Below are positions 13,017-25,582 of a stretch of DNA of 64,000 bases, in pieces. The stretch covers positions 1,984,001-2,048,000 of the forward strand of contig JAQFVV010000013.1 of NCBI GenBank assembly GCA_028023455.1, given 5' to 3'. Source of the DNA: Epiperipatus broadwayi (Eukaryota > Onychophora > Udeonychophora > Euonychophora > Peripatidae). Position 1 is the stretch's first letter. Every line of letters begins with the position of its first letter. The notes under the pieces were generated by a model. It was not told the origin of the DNA. It saw only the letters and a program-made list of their open reading frames with translations, and did no database searches. The translations under genes and the position numbers were made by a program.

Positions 13017-13793
13017 CTAACTTCTACAAACTGTAACTTTTTTGTCTTCTATCTTCATATCAACTACTTCAATATTTTGATTAACTATTCCCTCAGTTTC
13101 TTGGTGATCTTCATCTTCCCCATAAACTAATCCATTTTCTTTAGTAGCATGTTCAATTATCAAATGAGGATTTACACTAGCAACATTTATCACTATTTTG
13201 CTTTCCTCCTGAATATCTATCAACTTAATATCTGTTTTTTCTTCATCTACATTTTTATCATCTACTTTAATAACTTCTGAGCCTGCTTTCCTATTTTCTC
13301 TACTTTTCAGAAAATCTTCTCTATGCTGATCAATTTTTAAAATTAATTTTTCACTAGCTTCTTTACTAGTCTTATCCAATTTCAAAAACAATTCATCTCT
13401 ATCTTCTCTAATTTTCATCAATTCCTCTTTCTGCTGATCAAACTTCGAATTCAATTCCTCTTTCTGCTGATCAAACTTCAACTTTAAATCTTCATTAGCT
13501 TTTTTCTGCAGATCAAACTTCAAATTTAATTCCTCTTTCTGATGATCAAACTTCAACTTTAATTCCTCTTTATGCTGATTAAATTTCAAATTTAACATTC
13601 TCTCGAAATCTGCTATCATATTTTGTATCAGATTACTCTCAACTTTAATACTTCCTGGACTAATAACACTTGTACTTATATCTTTATTTAATAACTCATC
13701 CTCTAAATTACGGGCTAGAGTGTCTGGTGTGGGATAATCTGGGAACTCCCCTAAACTATCAAATATCTCTATGGTTCCTATGTGGCTCTCCAT
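13017..13793 (-). CDS. Gag-like coiled-coil protein of the LTR element, 258 aa
   Basis: This is the only sizeable intact frame in the element and starts at an ATG about 740 bases after the 5' LTR. Residues 1-50 are acidic and proline-containing. Residues about 65-130 form a coiled coil built from an 11-residue repeat of the type Lys-Phe-Asp-Gln-Gln-Lys-Glu-Glu-Leu-Asn/Lys-x, followed by a less regular charged helix to about 170. The remainder is acidic and ends in Val-Cys-Arg-Ser. There is no zinc knuckle, protease or polymerase motif. Its position first after the primer-binding site suggests a structural (Gag-like) role by self-association. That is inference from place and coiled coil, not homology. 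It may be under weak constraint, since a 258-codon frame survives in DNA this AT-rich. Confidence 0.6.
   Translation of the reverse strand: MESHIGTIEIFDSLGEFPDYPTPDTLARNLEDELLNKDISTSVISPGSIKVESNLIQNMIADFERMLNLKFNQHKEELKLKFDHQKEELNLKFDLQKKANEDLKLKFDQQKEELNSKFDQQKEELMKIREDRDELFLKLDKTSKEASEKLILKIDQHREDFLKSRENRKAGSEVIKVDDKNVDEEKTDIKLIDIQEESKIVINVASVNPHLIIEHATKENGLVYGEDEDHQETEGIVNQNIEVVDMKIEDKKVTVCRS
13421..13590 (-). repeat. 33-bp tandem repeat encoding hendecad coiled-coil units
   Basis: About five units containing tgctgatcaaacttc and attcctctttctg (plus strand) recur at roughly 33 bp. One unit is lengthened. Each encodes 11 residues, the period of a hendecad coiled coil. The array lies inside the 258-aa frame and stays in frame. 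Confidence 0.8.
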
Positions 13794-14512
13794 AATATTT
13801 TATTTCTTTAAGACTTTAATGATACTCTTTTTAAATTGCAATAAATATAATAATAATAAGGATCCATTTCCTGACATCTAACAATCAAGACAATTACAAC
13901 TACAGCAACAATGCTACAATAAAGAATATTTTATTCTTACAACTCCCATCATTATATGTTTCGTTCACTTTTATATGAGTCTTGGTTCACCATTGTTCAA
14001 CAAATATTAATAAATAAAAATAATGATTTATTAATACACTTGATTAACAAAACAACAAGTATCAAATAACAGATAATTCAGATACTCTAATAACATAATA
14101 TCGGTAAATGCAATACAGAATCAATTATTTATTTGTATGATGATAATTTATAAACTGCACTTATCAATGATAATATATTGATATCTTCAAAACTTGTCTT
14201 TTAATTTAGACATGTTAATTCTAACTAACTTTAACTAGACTAAGTAACTAGCTTATTTAATTCGATTTTATCTAATAAATTGAAAAATTTGCATAAAATC
14301 AGAATTAATAGCAAAATGACTCCAAACCAAATCAGCTAAATCCAACCAATACCTTTCAAACTTGAACACAGGCCTAAGCCATTCAACTGAGACCTATACA
14401 GTTGGGCATTAACAAAATAATGACTCCAAATGAAATCAATAAAATCTACAAAAATCTCAACATCTAATACAGGTTTTTACAACATAAATCGAGACCTACA
14501 TGCTTAATCGAA
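13794..14512 (-). other. 5' leader of the LTR element
   Basis: About 720 bp between the primer-binding site and the coiled-coil frame. It has no frame of note and contains a loose direct repeat around atgactccaaa (near 14317 and 14422). By position it would hold any packaging signal, but none is identifiable. Confidence 0.5.
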
Positions 14513-14530
14513 GCCCCATGTTGGGTGCCA
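14513..14530 (-). other. Primer-binding site (tRNA-Lys type)
   Basis: The minus strand reads TGGCACCCAACATGGGGC, two bases after the LTR end. The known tRNA-Lys(1,2) primer site is TGGCGCCCAACGTGGGGC, so there are 16 matches of 18, with both differences G to A. The resemblance continues a few bases further into the T-arm complement. This fixes the element's orientation as minus. Confidence 0.8.
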
Positions 14531-14532
14531 AT

Positions 14533-17500
14533 TGTAACCTAACTAGAATGAGATAAGGGTATGAGAAAGAGAAGAGAGAGAGAAAAAAGAAGAGAAAATG
14601 CTAATAATGAAATGGAGATAGAATAGATGGAGAAAATTATGAAATGGAGGTAAACATGATGAAAGGTACTTGGAATAGGAAGAGGGAGCAGATGATAAGG
14701 GAGATATAGAGAGAGATGTAAATTGTATCTTAATTAAAGGAGAGGGATGTGAGAAAGAAAGAAGAGAAAGAGAAATATAATACTAATAATGAAATGGAAC
14801 TAATGATAAAGGTAAGAATAAATGATGGAAAAGAAAAGAATTGAGGAGGAAGAGAAATGGGAAAAAGTAACAGAAATGATATTTGTAATGGAGAGAGAAA
14901 AGGAGTGAGATGATTGAAAGATATGAAAGAGAGATATAAGAAGAAGATGGAATAAAGAAGAGAATAATGAAATGAGATGATAGAAAGAAATGACAAATGA
15001 ATGTTTTAAATAGCTGAGATGATAGAAAGATATGGAAGAGAGATATAAGAAGAAGATGGAATAAAGGAGAGAGAAATGAAATAAAATATAAATGATAGAC
15101 TCTAAATGACTCAGCTCAGTAGGGTTACAATAAATTTAAAGAAAAGAGATGATGATCCAGAGATGTATAATCCAATAAAGGTCAAATCCAATACTGATGA
15201 ACTATAACTACTACAGCATAATATTTTAATAAACCATACAAAAGATTATCTAAATTACTAATCAATGTTAGTCCTACTAATAGATTATACACTCTGAATA
15301 AGACCTATGATGCTTTGCTTTAAAATATTATCTTACAGAATTATATTTACTAAAACAACAAGAGTAAATAACCTCAGGGATTTTAAAACTAATACTCTTG
15401 TGTAAAATTAAAGTTTAAGTTAAGTTGCCTAATAAAGAATTACTGTGATTAATAAATAAATAAGTGACATCTTAGCTGACCATAAAATAATTATAATATG
15501 TTCAATCTTAAAATAATAAACAAAACAAATATTAATTCACCAAAATTTAATAAATCAATTTAAATTTAACTAATAATTGCCTATTATCTAAGATATTACT
15601 TGAGCAAAGAAAAGAGCAAGGGTACTTTTAATGCCTTTCCATACTCACAGACAACCACTAAAGACCTCAAATGCAAATGAATTAGAATTCTTTAAATGTA
15701 TCAGATTTAAGATGATGATAGATGATGTGCAGTGAATATAAGATAAGGTGCAGTTTTTAAAATAATATTAATTAAAATATTCTTCTGAAGTACTAATATT
15801 GTTAATCTGATATTGCATAATCTTCACTCTGAAAGATATACTGATAATTTTTTAAAAAAATAAACTTTTAACTAAGTATTTAATTAGGTATCTGCTCTAA
15901 TGCAATTATCTGTATTTATGATTCAATATGAGAATCATTTACTTTAACATAGATTTTTTTAAATTTTCAAGATAATATTAACTATATTTAATTAACTTAG
16001 AATATACTTGTAAATTTCTGAATTGAAGATTCAATAACTTTTACATTTTAAGATTTTGTGAACTTGGAACCCAAGACAATAATATATTCTCATATAAAAG
16101 TAAAACAAACAAAACAAAACTTTTGAAATAATAATAATTTGATTTATTAATAATGAGAAGAAATGTCTACAAATGTAGTAGAATACAAACAATGCCAATA
16201 CCGCACTAAGATTTAATACAATTATTTGGACTCTTAACAGTTTTATTTAACTTACACTAATACACTTAATAACCTACAAAGGTTATTCTCTGTTTCTTTC
16301 TTTTAATAATTATATTTTTCTCAAAAAAAAAATATTTTAAACTTTAATTATCATATGTACTTAATAAGCACACTACTATCCTTTATTAGACTAATTGATA
16401 ACATTATTGTGTCATCTAATAACCAGAATGACACACAGAACTAGGTTTATATTGACAACTTTAAGCTTAATTTTATACTCCTCAACTTAACAAACGCTAA
16501 GTTGGAATAAGAATATTCAACAATATTTTTTTAAAAATATCATCACTAGTTTCATGGATATAACTAATATCATAGCTAGATATATGTTTAAATCAGATTA
16601 AGCTAATATTAAAATTAAATTAACTTAAGTGTATGGGACAATCATTCATCAGAGATCAGTTATACCTTTTTAAAAATAACTTTAGTCCACATAAAATTAT
16701 TCCCTCAATGTTTTAAAGATAAAGACTTACAAATCCAGCGGCGAAATTCTGGATGAAAATATTAAAGTAGTATGTGTGAATTGCCACTTATACCATATGC
16801 ATATTTAACATACTTTAAAATAAATATAGCTTTTGTTGGATGATAAAACTATCATCGCAACACAATTCAAACATTGATATACCTATGAACCTTAAATTAG
16901 CTACAACTACCTGAAGAAATACATTTTCCTCAAACAAGCATATCTTGTCATCACAAATCTAAAACAAATGCAACATCACCTACTGTGGTGAAATTAGCAT
17001 TAAGTCATCATGAATGATAGGCAAAAAAAATGTAAAAATACTAAGTTCCTCAGAGCTGGAAAAGAAAGTGGTGGTTTTCAAAATACCTAACTATGAGGCA
17101 AAATTTAGATGTCTGGAATTCATCTTCAGTCCATCTAGGAACAGGAACACACACCAGAAAAGCACAATTCTCTCATGGGATTTCCAATGCTTATAAATTT
17201 GATCATCATCACTGAAAATACAATACAATATCCTCTTTTTTGGGAATAAGCACTATCAAATGGAAATACAATACAATAAGGATGGAGGATTTATCTACTC
17301 CATAAGCATATTCAAAAATTATTACTAAGCCTAACTCTTGAGGCTAACAAATGCTAACTAATAGCAAGATATATACTTCACCTTAATTAATTAAGTTATT
17401 CCTAAGAGGTCTAAAAATACAAAACGTATATCCAATGTTCAAACCAACAAAGCAAACTATGTGTCAAATGACTACTGTAGAAAATACTTTAAACTTAAAT

Positions 17501-20163
17501 GCATATAAAATTCTAGGCAAGGCACAATGCACACATAACAAAATATTAAATGCTAAAATATAGTAACTAATGGATTTTTAAATTGTAAATTAAATGCAAG
17601 AATATTTACTTCTCATTGAATATAAAATATTTGTAGTTATTCTTAATATAACATTCATAAAACAAATGAATGGATATTCTCTGATAAAGTTCTTTAGTAA
17701 ATTTAAAAAAATTGAGTAAAACATCTCATTTATATGAAAATAAGACTGTGGTATTTAAATCTCTATAATAAAATTATTAAATAGAAACTAGCTAGTGTAA
17801 TGCTTGATAAATAAACTAAATCTACTTAAGAATGGCAAAAAACATTTGGTCATTCAAATAAACCTATTTTGTTTTAAAATTATAACCCTAGTTTACCTGT
17901 ATATTTATGCAAAAGTATTACAAAAAAAAATTAATAGCATAAATATTTTTATGGTTTTTTTTTTTTTTAAAACCAATAAAGCAGACCATAAAAAAAAAAT
18001 AATAATACATTAATTTAAGTTCATATTTCTGCTCCATGACGATTTTTTCCATTTCATAACGTGTAGACAATTTATCCAGGTTAAGATATCGATTTGAATT
18101 CGAAGCTTCCAATACATTTATATACATGGCAATCATTTCCAAACGAAAATGTTCAATAGTTCATTAATAATATTTTTTTAAACAATTTTAAAAAAAAATT
18201 AAATAATAAGATTAAGCCTGCATGAAACAAAATAAATTCTTCAGCTGAATACACTTTAATTTATTTATAGGATCCCGAGTTCAAAATTGCATATAATAAA
18301 TATATATTTCTTTATCTGAAGTTCTTTATCCTCCTTTAGGAAAACGTTTCTTTTAAAATATAGCTTTTTTTTTTAAATAGTTTCCGAATAATATTTCAAG
18401 ACGTATTTACTTTTAAAATTAATTTCCTTTGCTTACTTTTAAATATGAGAGTAGAAATTTTTTACTGTTCAAGACATTTCTCCGTTTATATGCTATAATT
18501 AATGCCATAAAGTTATTTTTAAATACTGGCAAGTATGACCATTTATAATGTACTCAATAACTATTAATTCATTATTAATCATTATAGATTGCTTTAAAGT
18601 TTTATTTCCAAATATGTGTCCTTTTTACGGTGTAAATAAGAATTATCCTTTAAAATGTATATATTATCTGTTTGCATTTAGCTAAACAAATCATTTTTAT
18701 ATATGTCAAGATATAAGTAATAACTTTTCTTTTTTAAAAAAAAAAAAATCATTCTTTATAGTTTCACTGTAATCGAACGTAGCAGCTTCTTTATAATGTT
18801 TTTTTTTTTAAACTTTAAAAAAAAATTTCTCTTTTTCTTTTTTTTTTTACATATACTTTTAATCTAACAGGAAAAATAATTAGCATTTTATTTTTAAAAT
18901 AGTTTAATACAACCAAACGCTTATTTATGGAAATGATTAATAGTTTGTTCCTTAACCTTATTTCCAAGAAAAGAAAATTAAACAAATTAATGTCATATAA
19001 TATGTGAGACACTTTATTCATTCTAGACATTTTTAACTATGATTCCTATGCCTCAACTGAAATTCAAATTGTCAGAAAAACGGATTACCTTTTCTTTTAG
19101 CCCTCCTTCATTACAAGACGATTTTAAATATTTTAGATAGACTTGTATTTTTTTAGAAATATCAAGTTCTTTAAAAAAAAATTACTTTTATTAATAAAAT
19201 TTTTAAGATCCACACCAGTTGAATAAAAAAAAAATCAGCCCCAGAATGGTCCCTCGATATCTGTTTTATCTCACATTTTTTCATCCACCTACAATTCATT
19301 TAAAAACCAATAAAAATTATTTTTTTATTAAATTTTAATATTCTGACAAACCAGCTATGGAATCAATCTACTGACATAATCAATATAATTTTCTTATACC
19401 ACGTGACCTTCAGGTGCAAAATCAAAATTTTAGTTTTACAAATCTAAAACAATTTTTTTAATGATATTTTACACAACACAATAGTAATAAATATAAAATT
19501 TAAAGTTATACCTTTTATTAAATCTTTAAATATTTCATTAAAAATAATTTTATCCACACATTTGCTTTATTTACTTATTTTAAACAATACTGGAGTTAAA
19601 TAATTTTTTTATTCTTATGTTTCCATGTCAATGCATGCACATATTCTCACATAAGTCTGGCTTTACATTAATTGTTTAAAATTATTTTTAGAATTACAAC
19701 AATAAAATGTTAATAAATATTTAATCCAAATAATTTTTATAACTGGAATGCTAAACTACAAAACTAATAACTAATATTCTTATTTTTTTTAATAAAAACT
19801 TACATATCATTTTTTTTTTAAATTTATTACTTATTCCAACTTAATAATAATATCTTATTATTATTCTTTAAACATTAGAATAGATTATATAGTAGTTATT
19901 TTTGAATAGATTTACTATTTATCAATTCATCATTATTATTATTTTTTTTAACATTTGCTTATGTTAAATTATTACATAATATCATTTATCAAACCAACTA
20001 ATATTATAAAAATATTTAGATTATCCTATTTTAATAATTAACTAGTTTAATTTTCATTTTTATCATCATTATTTTTTTTTATCCAAAATTTTAAACAAAA
20101 GGTTAAGCTAAGATAACCTTGATTACCTCTTGGAACTAAGTGACACTTCAGTTAGATACAATA
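14533..20163 (-). repeat. 5' long terminal repeat (about 5.63 kb)
   Basis: This is the upstream LTR in element orientation and so the likely source of the promoter for the internal transcript, although I cannot place a TATA box with confidence in such AT-rich sequence. It differs from the partner LTR by scattered substitutions and indels. Examples are loss of about 11 bp near 16835 and gain of a TA-rich segment of roughly 25-30 bp near 19850. Its outer edge reads gttagatacaata where the partner has gttaggtacaaca. Confidence 0.85.
14545..15115. repeat. Purine-rich (GA) low-complexity tract, LTR copy 2
   Basis: Counterpart of the tract at 6571-7145, with small length differences such as fewer GAT triplets near 14658. 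Strand asymmetry is extreme. Transcribed from the element's own strand it would be pyrimidine-rich. Confidence 0.8.
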
Positions 20164-22479
20164 TATATCTTTACTTACTTTAGTTCAGTTGTTGAATTTA
20201 TTTTATTAAATAAATTATAGTCGTGCTATCCATTTTTTGCAACAAATGAATGACACTCTTAAGACCTCAACTATTTACATATATTAATTCATTTCAAAAT
20301 GTTCTTTGTGCATTGGGGCCTCTTATTTTTTTGAAAGAATGTTTATAAAGTTTAATATACCTTTTCCATCTTTATATAGTTATATTTATATCTATTTGTA
20401 GATAGACTTTATTTTGTAGTGGTTAATGCATGTATCTATCATCTCCATAACCTAGTATTCAAATTTAAGTGAAAATCCTAGAAACTTTTAGATGAGTGAA
20501 AATATCCAATATTATTTTGTAAAAGGCTTTTAAGTTTATTGTGTAACTTTAAATTTTGAAATTCTAGATCAAACTGTGTTATTGAAGAGATGGTGGTAAA
20601 CTAGCCTTACATGATGGTCAACATTATTATTGAATGCCAATCTGTCTTGGATAGTGTATATTTTTGCTTTTAACAACTTTTTGCTACAATATTGATAGTC
20701 TCTGTCAAATCTTGCATGCATTCTGAAGATGGTCATTGAGATTTGCTTAATATTAATTATACCCATAATACATTTTTTCATTCAAAAGAAAAAATTAATG
20801 CAATAATTTATGATTATTTAAAAATAGGAAAATACAATAGACATTTTATGGATGAAGATAAATGTACAGTTTTTATGTAGATATATGTTCATATATTGCT
20901 TATTATATATTTAATTTGGGTATACTAAACATTTTTTTACACATTGTAACACTCAATGAGTCATATGATTACAGCATTTTGTATATATGTTTATAAATGT
21001 ATTTGTCTTTTTAAGAATAAAATCACTATCACAGTTGCAAATCATTCTATTACTTTAAAAATTTGTTTATGAATGGAAAAATATTTTAAAATGGCTTCTG
21101 TCACTGATAAATTATAGAAAGAAAAGGAAGAATAACACTTTATAAATAAGGATCACTTAATCATTTCCTTTGCTAGTACCAGCATCTTAATATTTCATAA
21201 AATGGAAAGCAATAAATAGAAAGGACAAATCAATAGAAATAAATGAAAGAAAATTAAACAATTAGTGATAATAGAAACTGGTATACATTTGCTTGAAGAA
21301 ACATTGGAATGTATAAGAGAAAGCTAAACATAGCAGCAAATGATTACATCTAATTGAATCAAAAAACTAGGAATGCAACATTTAAAGTTAATAACAGTAC
21401 CCTAAGCAAATATTACTTCTTTTTTATTTACAGAAATGCATAATTCTAATTAGATTAAGAGATGAACTTGTGCTAATCTTGACACTAATTCAAATAATTC
21501 TTAAAAGAACATGCTACAGTTATCTGAAGTAGTTGGTTGACTTCTATTTGTTTCTTGAAAATCAGAAGCTATCTAATTCAATTGTTTTTATGATTATGAA
21601 CCAGAATTATTAATAATGACCCATGTGTTCATTTCTTGAGATGTTTTAATGATTCGTACAATTATATGATTTTAGTTTTTTAGCTTTATCTAATCTATTA
21701 CAGATGTTTTTTCAACTCTGTTTAATCAACAAATGCTACTGACTTGAGATGATTACTTTGTTTATTGAGAGTCAGATTGATAAAGCAATAAAAATTTTCA
21801 ATGTTTTTTCTACTTATTGTGGTTTTGGTGACAAACATATTCTGGTGGCCAATGACAACCCTAGACTGTTATATTGGTAGCCTGTAAATGACTGAGAAGT
21901 TAAGATTAATGTACGAGTTAACAGCTGCTTTTGTTTGTATATTTGTTTTACTGTGTGGTCTGCTCTTGAGAGGAAATATAAACATAGTAATTTTCTCTAA
22001 CTTTGATTTCTTTTCAAATAAATAATATAATATTGGTATAATTGAAATTTTGCCATGTAGTTTCATTGCTTTATGCAACATAATTTTTTTAAGAAAAGAT
22101 TTAACATATATAAATAGATAGGGATAAATATTAAGAAACTATTGTTTCCTAGTCAAGACTAGCTATTTGCACCTTCCCTCCAAAAAAAATGCCAATTTGG
22201 TTATATAATGGCAAGTTATTTTTTAAATAAAGTAGAGCAATGTATGTGATTCAAAAATCAAAGCTTTGTTACAGAGTAAGCAGAAATCTACACCTGTAAC
22301 CACTAGCAGAATCTATTACAAATATAATAAAAACTGCTCTCAAAGATATATCCTATCATTTTCAAAAAAAATTGAAAATTGACCAATATAAAGTGCAGAA
22401 ATATACTCTCAAGATCATTAAAGCGGTTTAAAATAAGACTTGCTGAAAGTTTAGATGATATGAATTTAGTCTTTAAAAT
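20164..22479. other. Gene-free AT-rich stretch
   Basis: No recognisable gene, RNA or bounded repeat. Short frames on the minus strand (20569-20781 and 21869-22081) have no family resemblance. Confidence 0.5.
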
Positions 22480-22645
22480 TAAAATAACATTAAAAATGGA
22501 GTTTAACTCTTGCTTGACATTATCTAATTCAAAAGATTATCAGACATTTATAAGACAATGTTTTGAGTGATATTATTCTCTATTCTGAAAGTGTTGTTGG
22601 CATGACCAGCGACAGTTAGCAAAGGAATTAATCTAGTGACTTTTA
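22480..22645 (-). repeat. SINE-like repeat fragment
   Basis: Carries, on the minus strand, the landmarks of the 55.4-55.7 kb element in order: a gctggtcatgccaacaac block, then agaataatatcactc, then aaaacattg. The tRNA-like head is not evident, so this is a 5'-truncated or heavily mutated copy. Confidence 0.45.
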
Positions 22646-25510
22646 CATTTATGAATATTGAATTTAAGACGATGAATAGCATATGTTTTATATATTTATT
22701 TTTAAAGATCCTTCTAATTTTGCCATTTTTTTATTTTGAAGGGTAAGATTAATGATTAGCATTTCAATTACAAACTTTTTTTTTTTTAAATTTATCTATT
22801 CACTTAAATTCTTCTTCTGGTCATGACTCTCTCTTAGTTATATTTATTTCAATCTCAATTCACTGTGAAATCTTAAAAATATTTTTACTTTATACAGAAT
22901 TCATATTTTTCCATCTCTTCCATTTTTTTTTTATTATCTTATTACTAATCCGAAGTTTTTTGCCTCTCTTTTTTTTATATAATCCACTGCTTCTAATGCA
23001 TTTTAAATTTTGCTTGAATAGATTTGATCTTTTATTTGATTACTTTTATTTATGCATAATTTTTTTATCCAACAACTCTGGAAATATATATATTTTTAAT
23101 CTCAGTTATTCTTTTAAAAGTTTATTTCCTACTAACTTATTATCCAAGTCTATATCCAGTTTCATACAGTCGTAAGACTATATAATATAAAATCCATTTT
23201 ATTATTGGGGTTTTAATAATTTTTAAATCAAGAATTTATTATTGCCATATTTTCTCCATAATAATTATCAACTTTCATTTCCTAATCCTAGTCTAAAATT
23301 TTTGACAAATTTTAACATTTTCTTCCTGTCCTCTAATATCATTATGCAACAATCTTTATATTTGTGTCAATTCGTGAATTTTTTGTATATTTTTTACTTC
23401 ATCATTATTAAAATTACTGATTATCATATATGTGTAAATTACAATCATGTGTTTTAAACATCCTTCATTTCTATTATCGTCACTATCATTTTGGAGGCCT
23501 GCTTATGGAATTGTCTATTGTTCCTGATTAAACATAAAATTTAATAGAAGTGTTTGTTTAGTGGTTCATTGAAGTTGGATGTGAGAAAGACACTTATATT
23601 AATATGGAGCAAAGTCCTCAATTGAAAAGAAAAAAATTTAGGAAAGTAGAATTATTCATTTATATATCTATCAATTCTAGAAAAAAAAAATACCCTGCTT
23701 TTCTGCATTATTTGTAATGATTCAAAAAATGTTAAAAAATTTAATAATAGAACAGGTCTGAATTTGTAATAAAGAAAATTTATTTAAAGTTGAGCACTTT
23801 CAATACTGAGTAGTATCATAATCATACCATTATATGACTAAAGGAAGTTGAGATCTAGATTTAAAATTACTTTTGAATATTAAATAACAGATTATCATAA
23901 AATTAAATTTTTCAGAGTAGATTTACATACTAATTATGAAAGAGGGATCCTAGAATCCTTTTTATTGATGGCATAATGATCTTTAGCTATTGATCACATC
24001 TGGAAACTACTCATTTTCACTTGCTTTTAATTAACTTTTATTTGGAATATTTTAATATTTTTTTTTATCTAAAATGTTTTGTGTGATGTTTTATATTTTT
24101 TTTTGCCTCTGTTTTTTTTTTTTTTTTGGAGAGTCTTGAGAAGATTAAGTAAAAATAAGGTTAAATGTGTGAGATTATATGAATATCAAAAAAGTTAGTC
24201 TGAGAAATTATAATGAAATGTGTTGTAAGGAATTATGGTCTGAAAGAAGTAGGAAAAAAGAAAAGTTTACAAATAATATAAAAAAGGCAATAGCCATAAA
24301 TTTTTAAAAAAGATAGAATGAGGTAGGAATTTGGATCAAGGTTTGGAAATCTGCAGTTTGATAAATAATTGGTATTAGTAATATTATATTTATATATGTT
24401 AAACTCTTTTCGTGAAGACCAATTTTTTAATCATTAAAATATTTTTGCCTTTTGCTATTTAAGCACTGGCTTATAACTTGTTTTGCTGTGGTTTCATTTT
24501 ACTGTACTTTTTCCTCGTTTGTTTTATTTTGTTTTTCTATAATATCTTGTTATTAATATGTGATGTTGGCAACAACTGATGTAGGATAATAATTATAATT
24601 AATAATAGTTTCAATAGTAAAATCTTACTTCAAATGCGCATGTGATAACAATCACAAACTATTTCTGTATAGTATGTTGAATGTATTCAAAAAGATTGTA
24701 AAACACCCAGAAAGAGACCATGTATGAAATGTCCTAGATGAAATAATAAAGTAATGTGAGTTAGAGAAGGGAGGCTATGGTTTGGAGAACTGGATTAAAT
24801 GTGGAGACCTCCACTCTGCACAGATTTGGTAATGCTTGAAAAATAATGATGTTGAATGCCATTCATGTGATCTCCAAAAAGTGATTCATCTTGATAGTAA
24901 ATTAATAATAATTTGATTTACAATAAAATAAAGATTGTTTGAAGCAGCTTTAAAAAATATTCTGATGTATTTATTAAGGGGGTGGGGTGAACAATAATAG
25001 GCAATCAATCAGTTTACAATCATTGCTTGATGATGGTGAATCACCTGTTATTAATTTGAAACATTATACAATAAATGTTTTTAAATAAGCATAGTCAGTT
25101 TTGGTTTGTTTTAAATATCTTTAGATTTGAAATGTTCTCATAATATAGTTGGTAATTAAAAGTGAATTTGACATATGTGATGTAAAAAATATAAATACTG
25201 ACATTTATTTTAATCATTTCTATAGAAATTCCTAATGATTTTTTTTAACTTGTCTGAATTTCAAAATGTTTATGACAGAACTAAAAATAGATTCATTCTT
25301 GACAAACCTATTTTCAGAAATGTTTTAAAAAAATATGAATTTTATAAAATCATTTGAAATAATTATTTTTTGTTAGTTATAGACATCATTATATTAAATT
25401 ATACTAAATATATTATTTAAGAATTTGACTAGATTTGGACAAAATAGTGAAAACGCCCATGTTTTTTTATTATTTATTGACATGTAGGTTCATAATTTGT
25501 ATCAGGAACA
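22646..25510. other. Gene-free AT-rich stretch with T-rich runs
   Basis: Long T runs (for example 24109-24127) and several low-complexity frames. The minus strand at 22.8-23.4 kb is lysine-rich in two frames and might be very old retroelement coding, but no motif can be named. Confidence 0.4.
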
Positions 25511-25582
25511 ATAGTGTTCAGACCTTATATAATTCCATGCCATAAATTTACAGGATGGAATTAATTAATGTCTGAACACTAT
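25511..25582. other. 72-nt near-perfect hairpin (miRNA-precursor-like or miniature repeat)
   Basis: Arms 25511-25538 and 25555-25582 pair at 25 of 28 positions, starting with thirteen perfect pairs (atagtgttcagac), around a 16-nt loop. Size, loop and small internal mismatches fit a microRNA precursor. They equally fit the core of a foldback mobile element. No coding frame or target duplication was seen. Strand cannot be assigned. Confidence 0.4.

Larger units (their letters stand above)
6560..20163 (-). mobile_element. Non-autonomous LTR retrotransposon with giant (about 5.6 kb) LTRs
   Basis: Two near-identical direct repeats (6560-12203 and 14533-20163) enclose 2.3 kb. Read on the minus strand, each repeat starts TGT and ends in GGTTACA. 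The 5' LTR is followed after two bases by an 18-nt tRNA-Lys-type primer-binding site. A polypurine tract, AACGGGGAGAA, sits directly before the 3' LTR. The flanks are AT-rich on both sides, and tatat (6555-6559 and 20164-20168) could be the 5-bp target duplication, but in a TA microsatellite this is weak. The interior encodes a coiled-coil protein and lysine-rich fragments. I see no protease, reverse transcriptase, RNase H or integrase, so the element must have relied on another element's enzymes, as large LTR derivatives do. The last base or two at each edge is uncertain. Confidence 0.85.

Noticed and set aside
13421-13590. The regular 33-bp repeats as a CRISPR array
   Set aside because: Units are contiguous with no spacers, lie within a coding frame and encode a coiled coil. 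The context is eukaryotic.
6560-20163. Reading the 5.6-kb repeats as a plain segmental duplication
   Set aside because: The repeat edges coincide with a tRNA-Lys-type primer-binding site on one side and a polypurine tract on the other, with TGT/ACA ends. A random duplication would not produce this.
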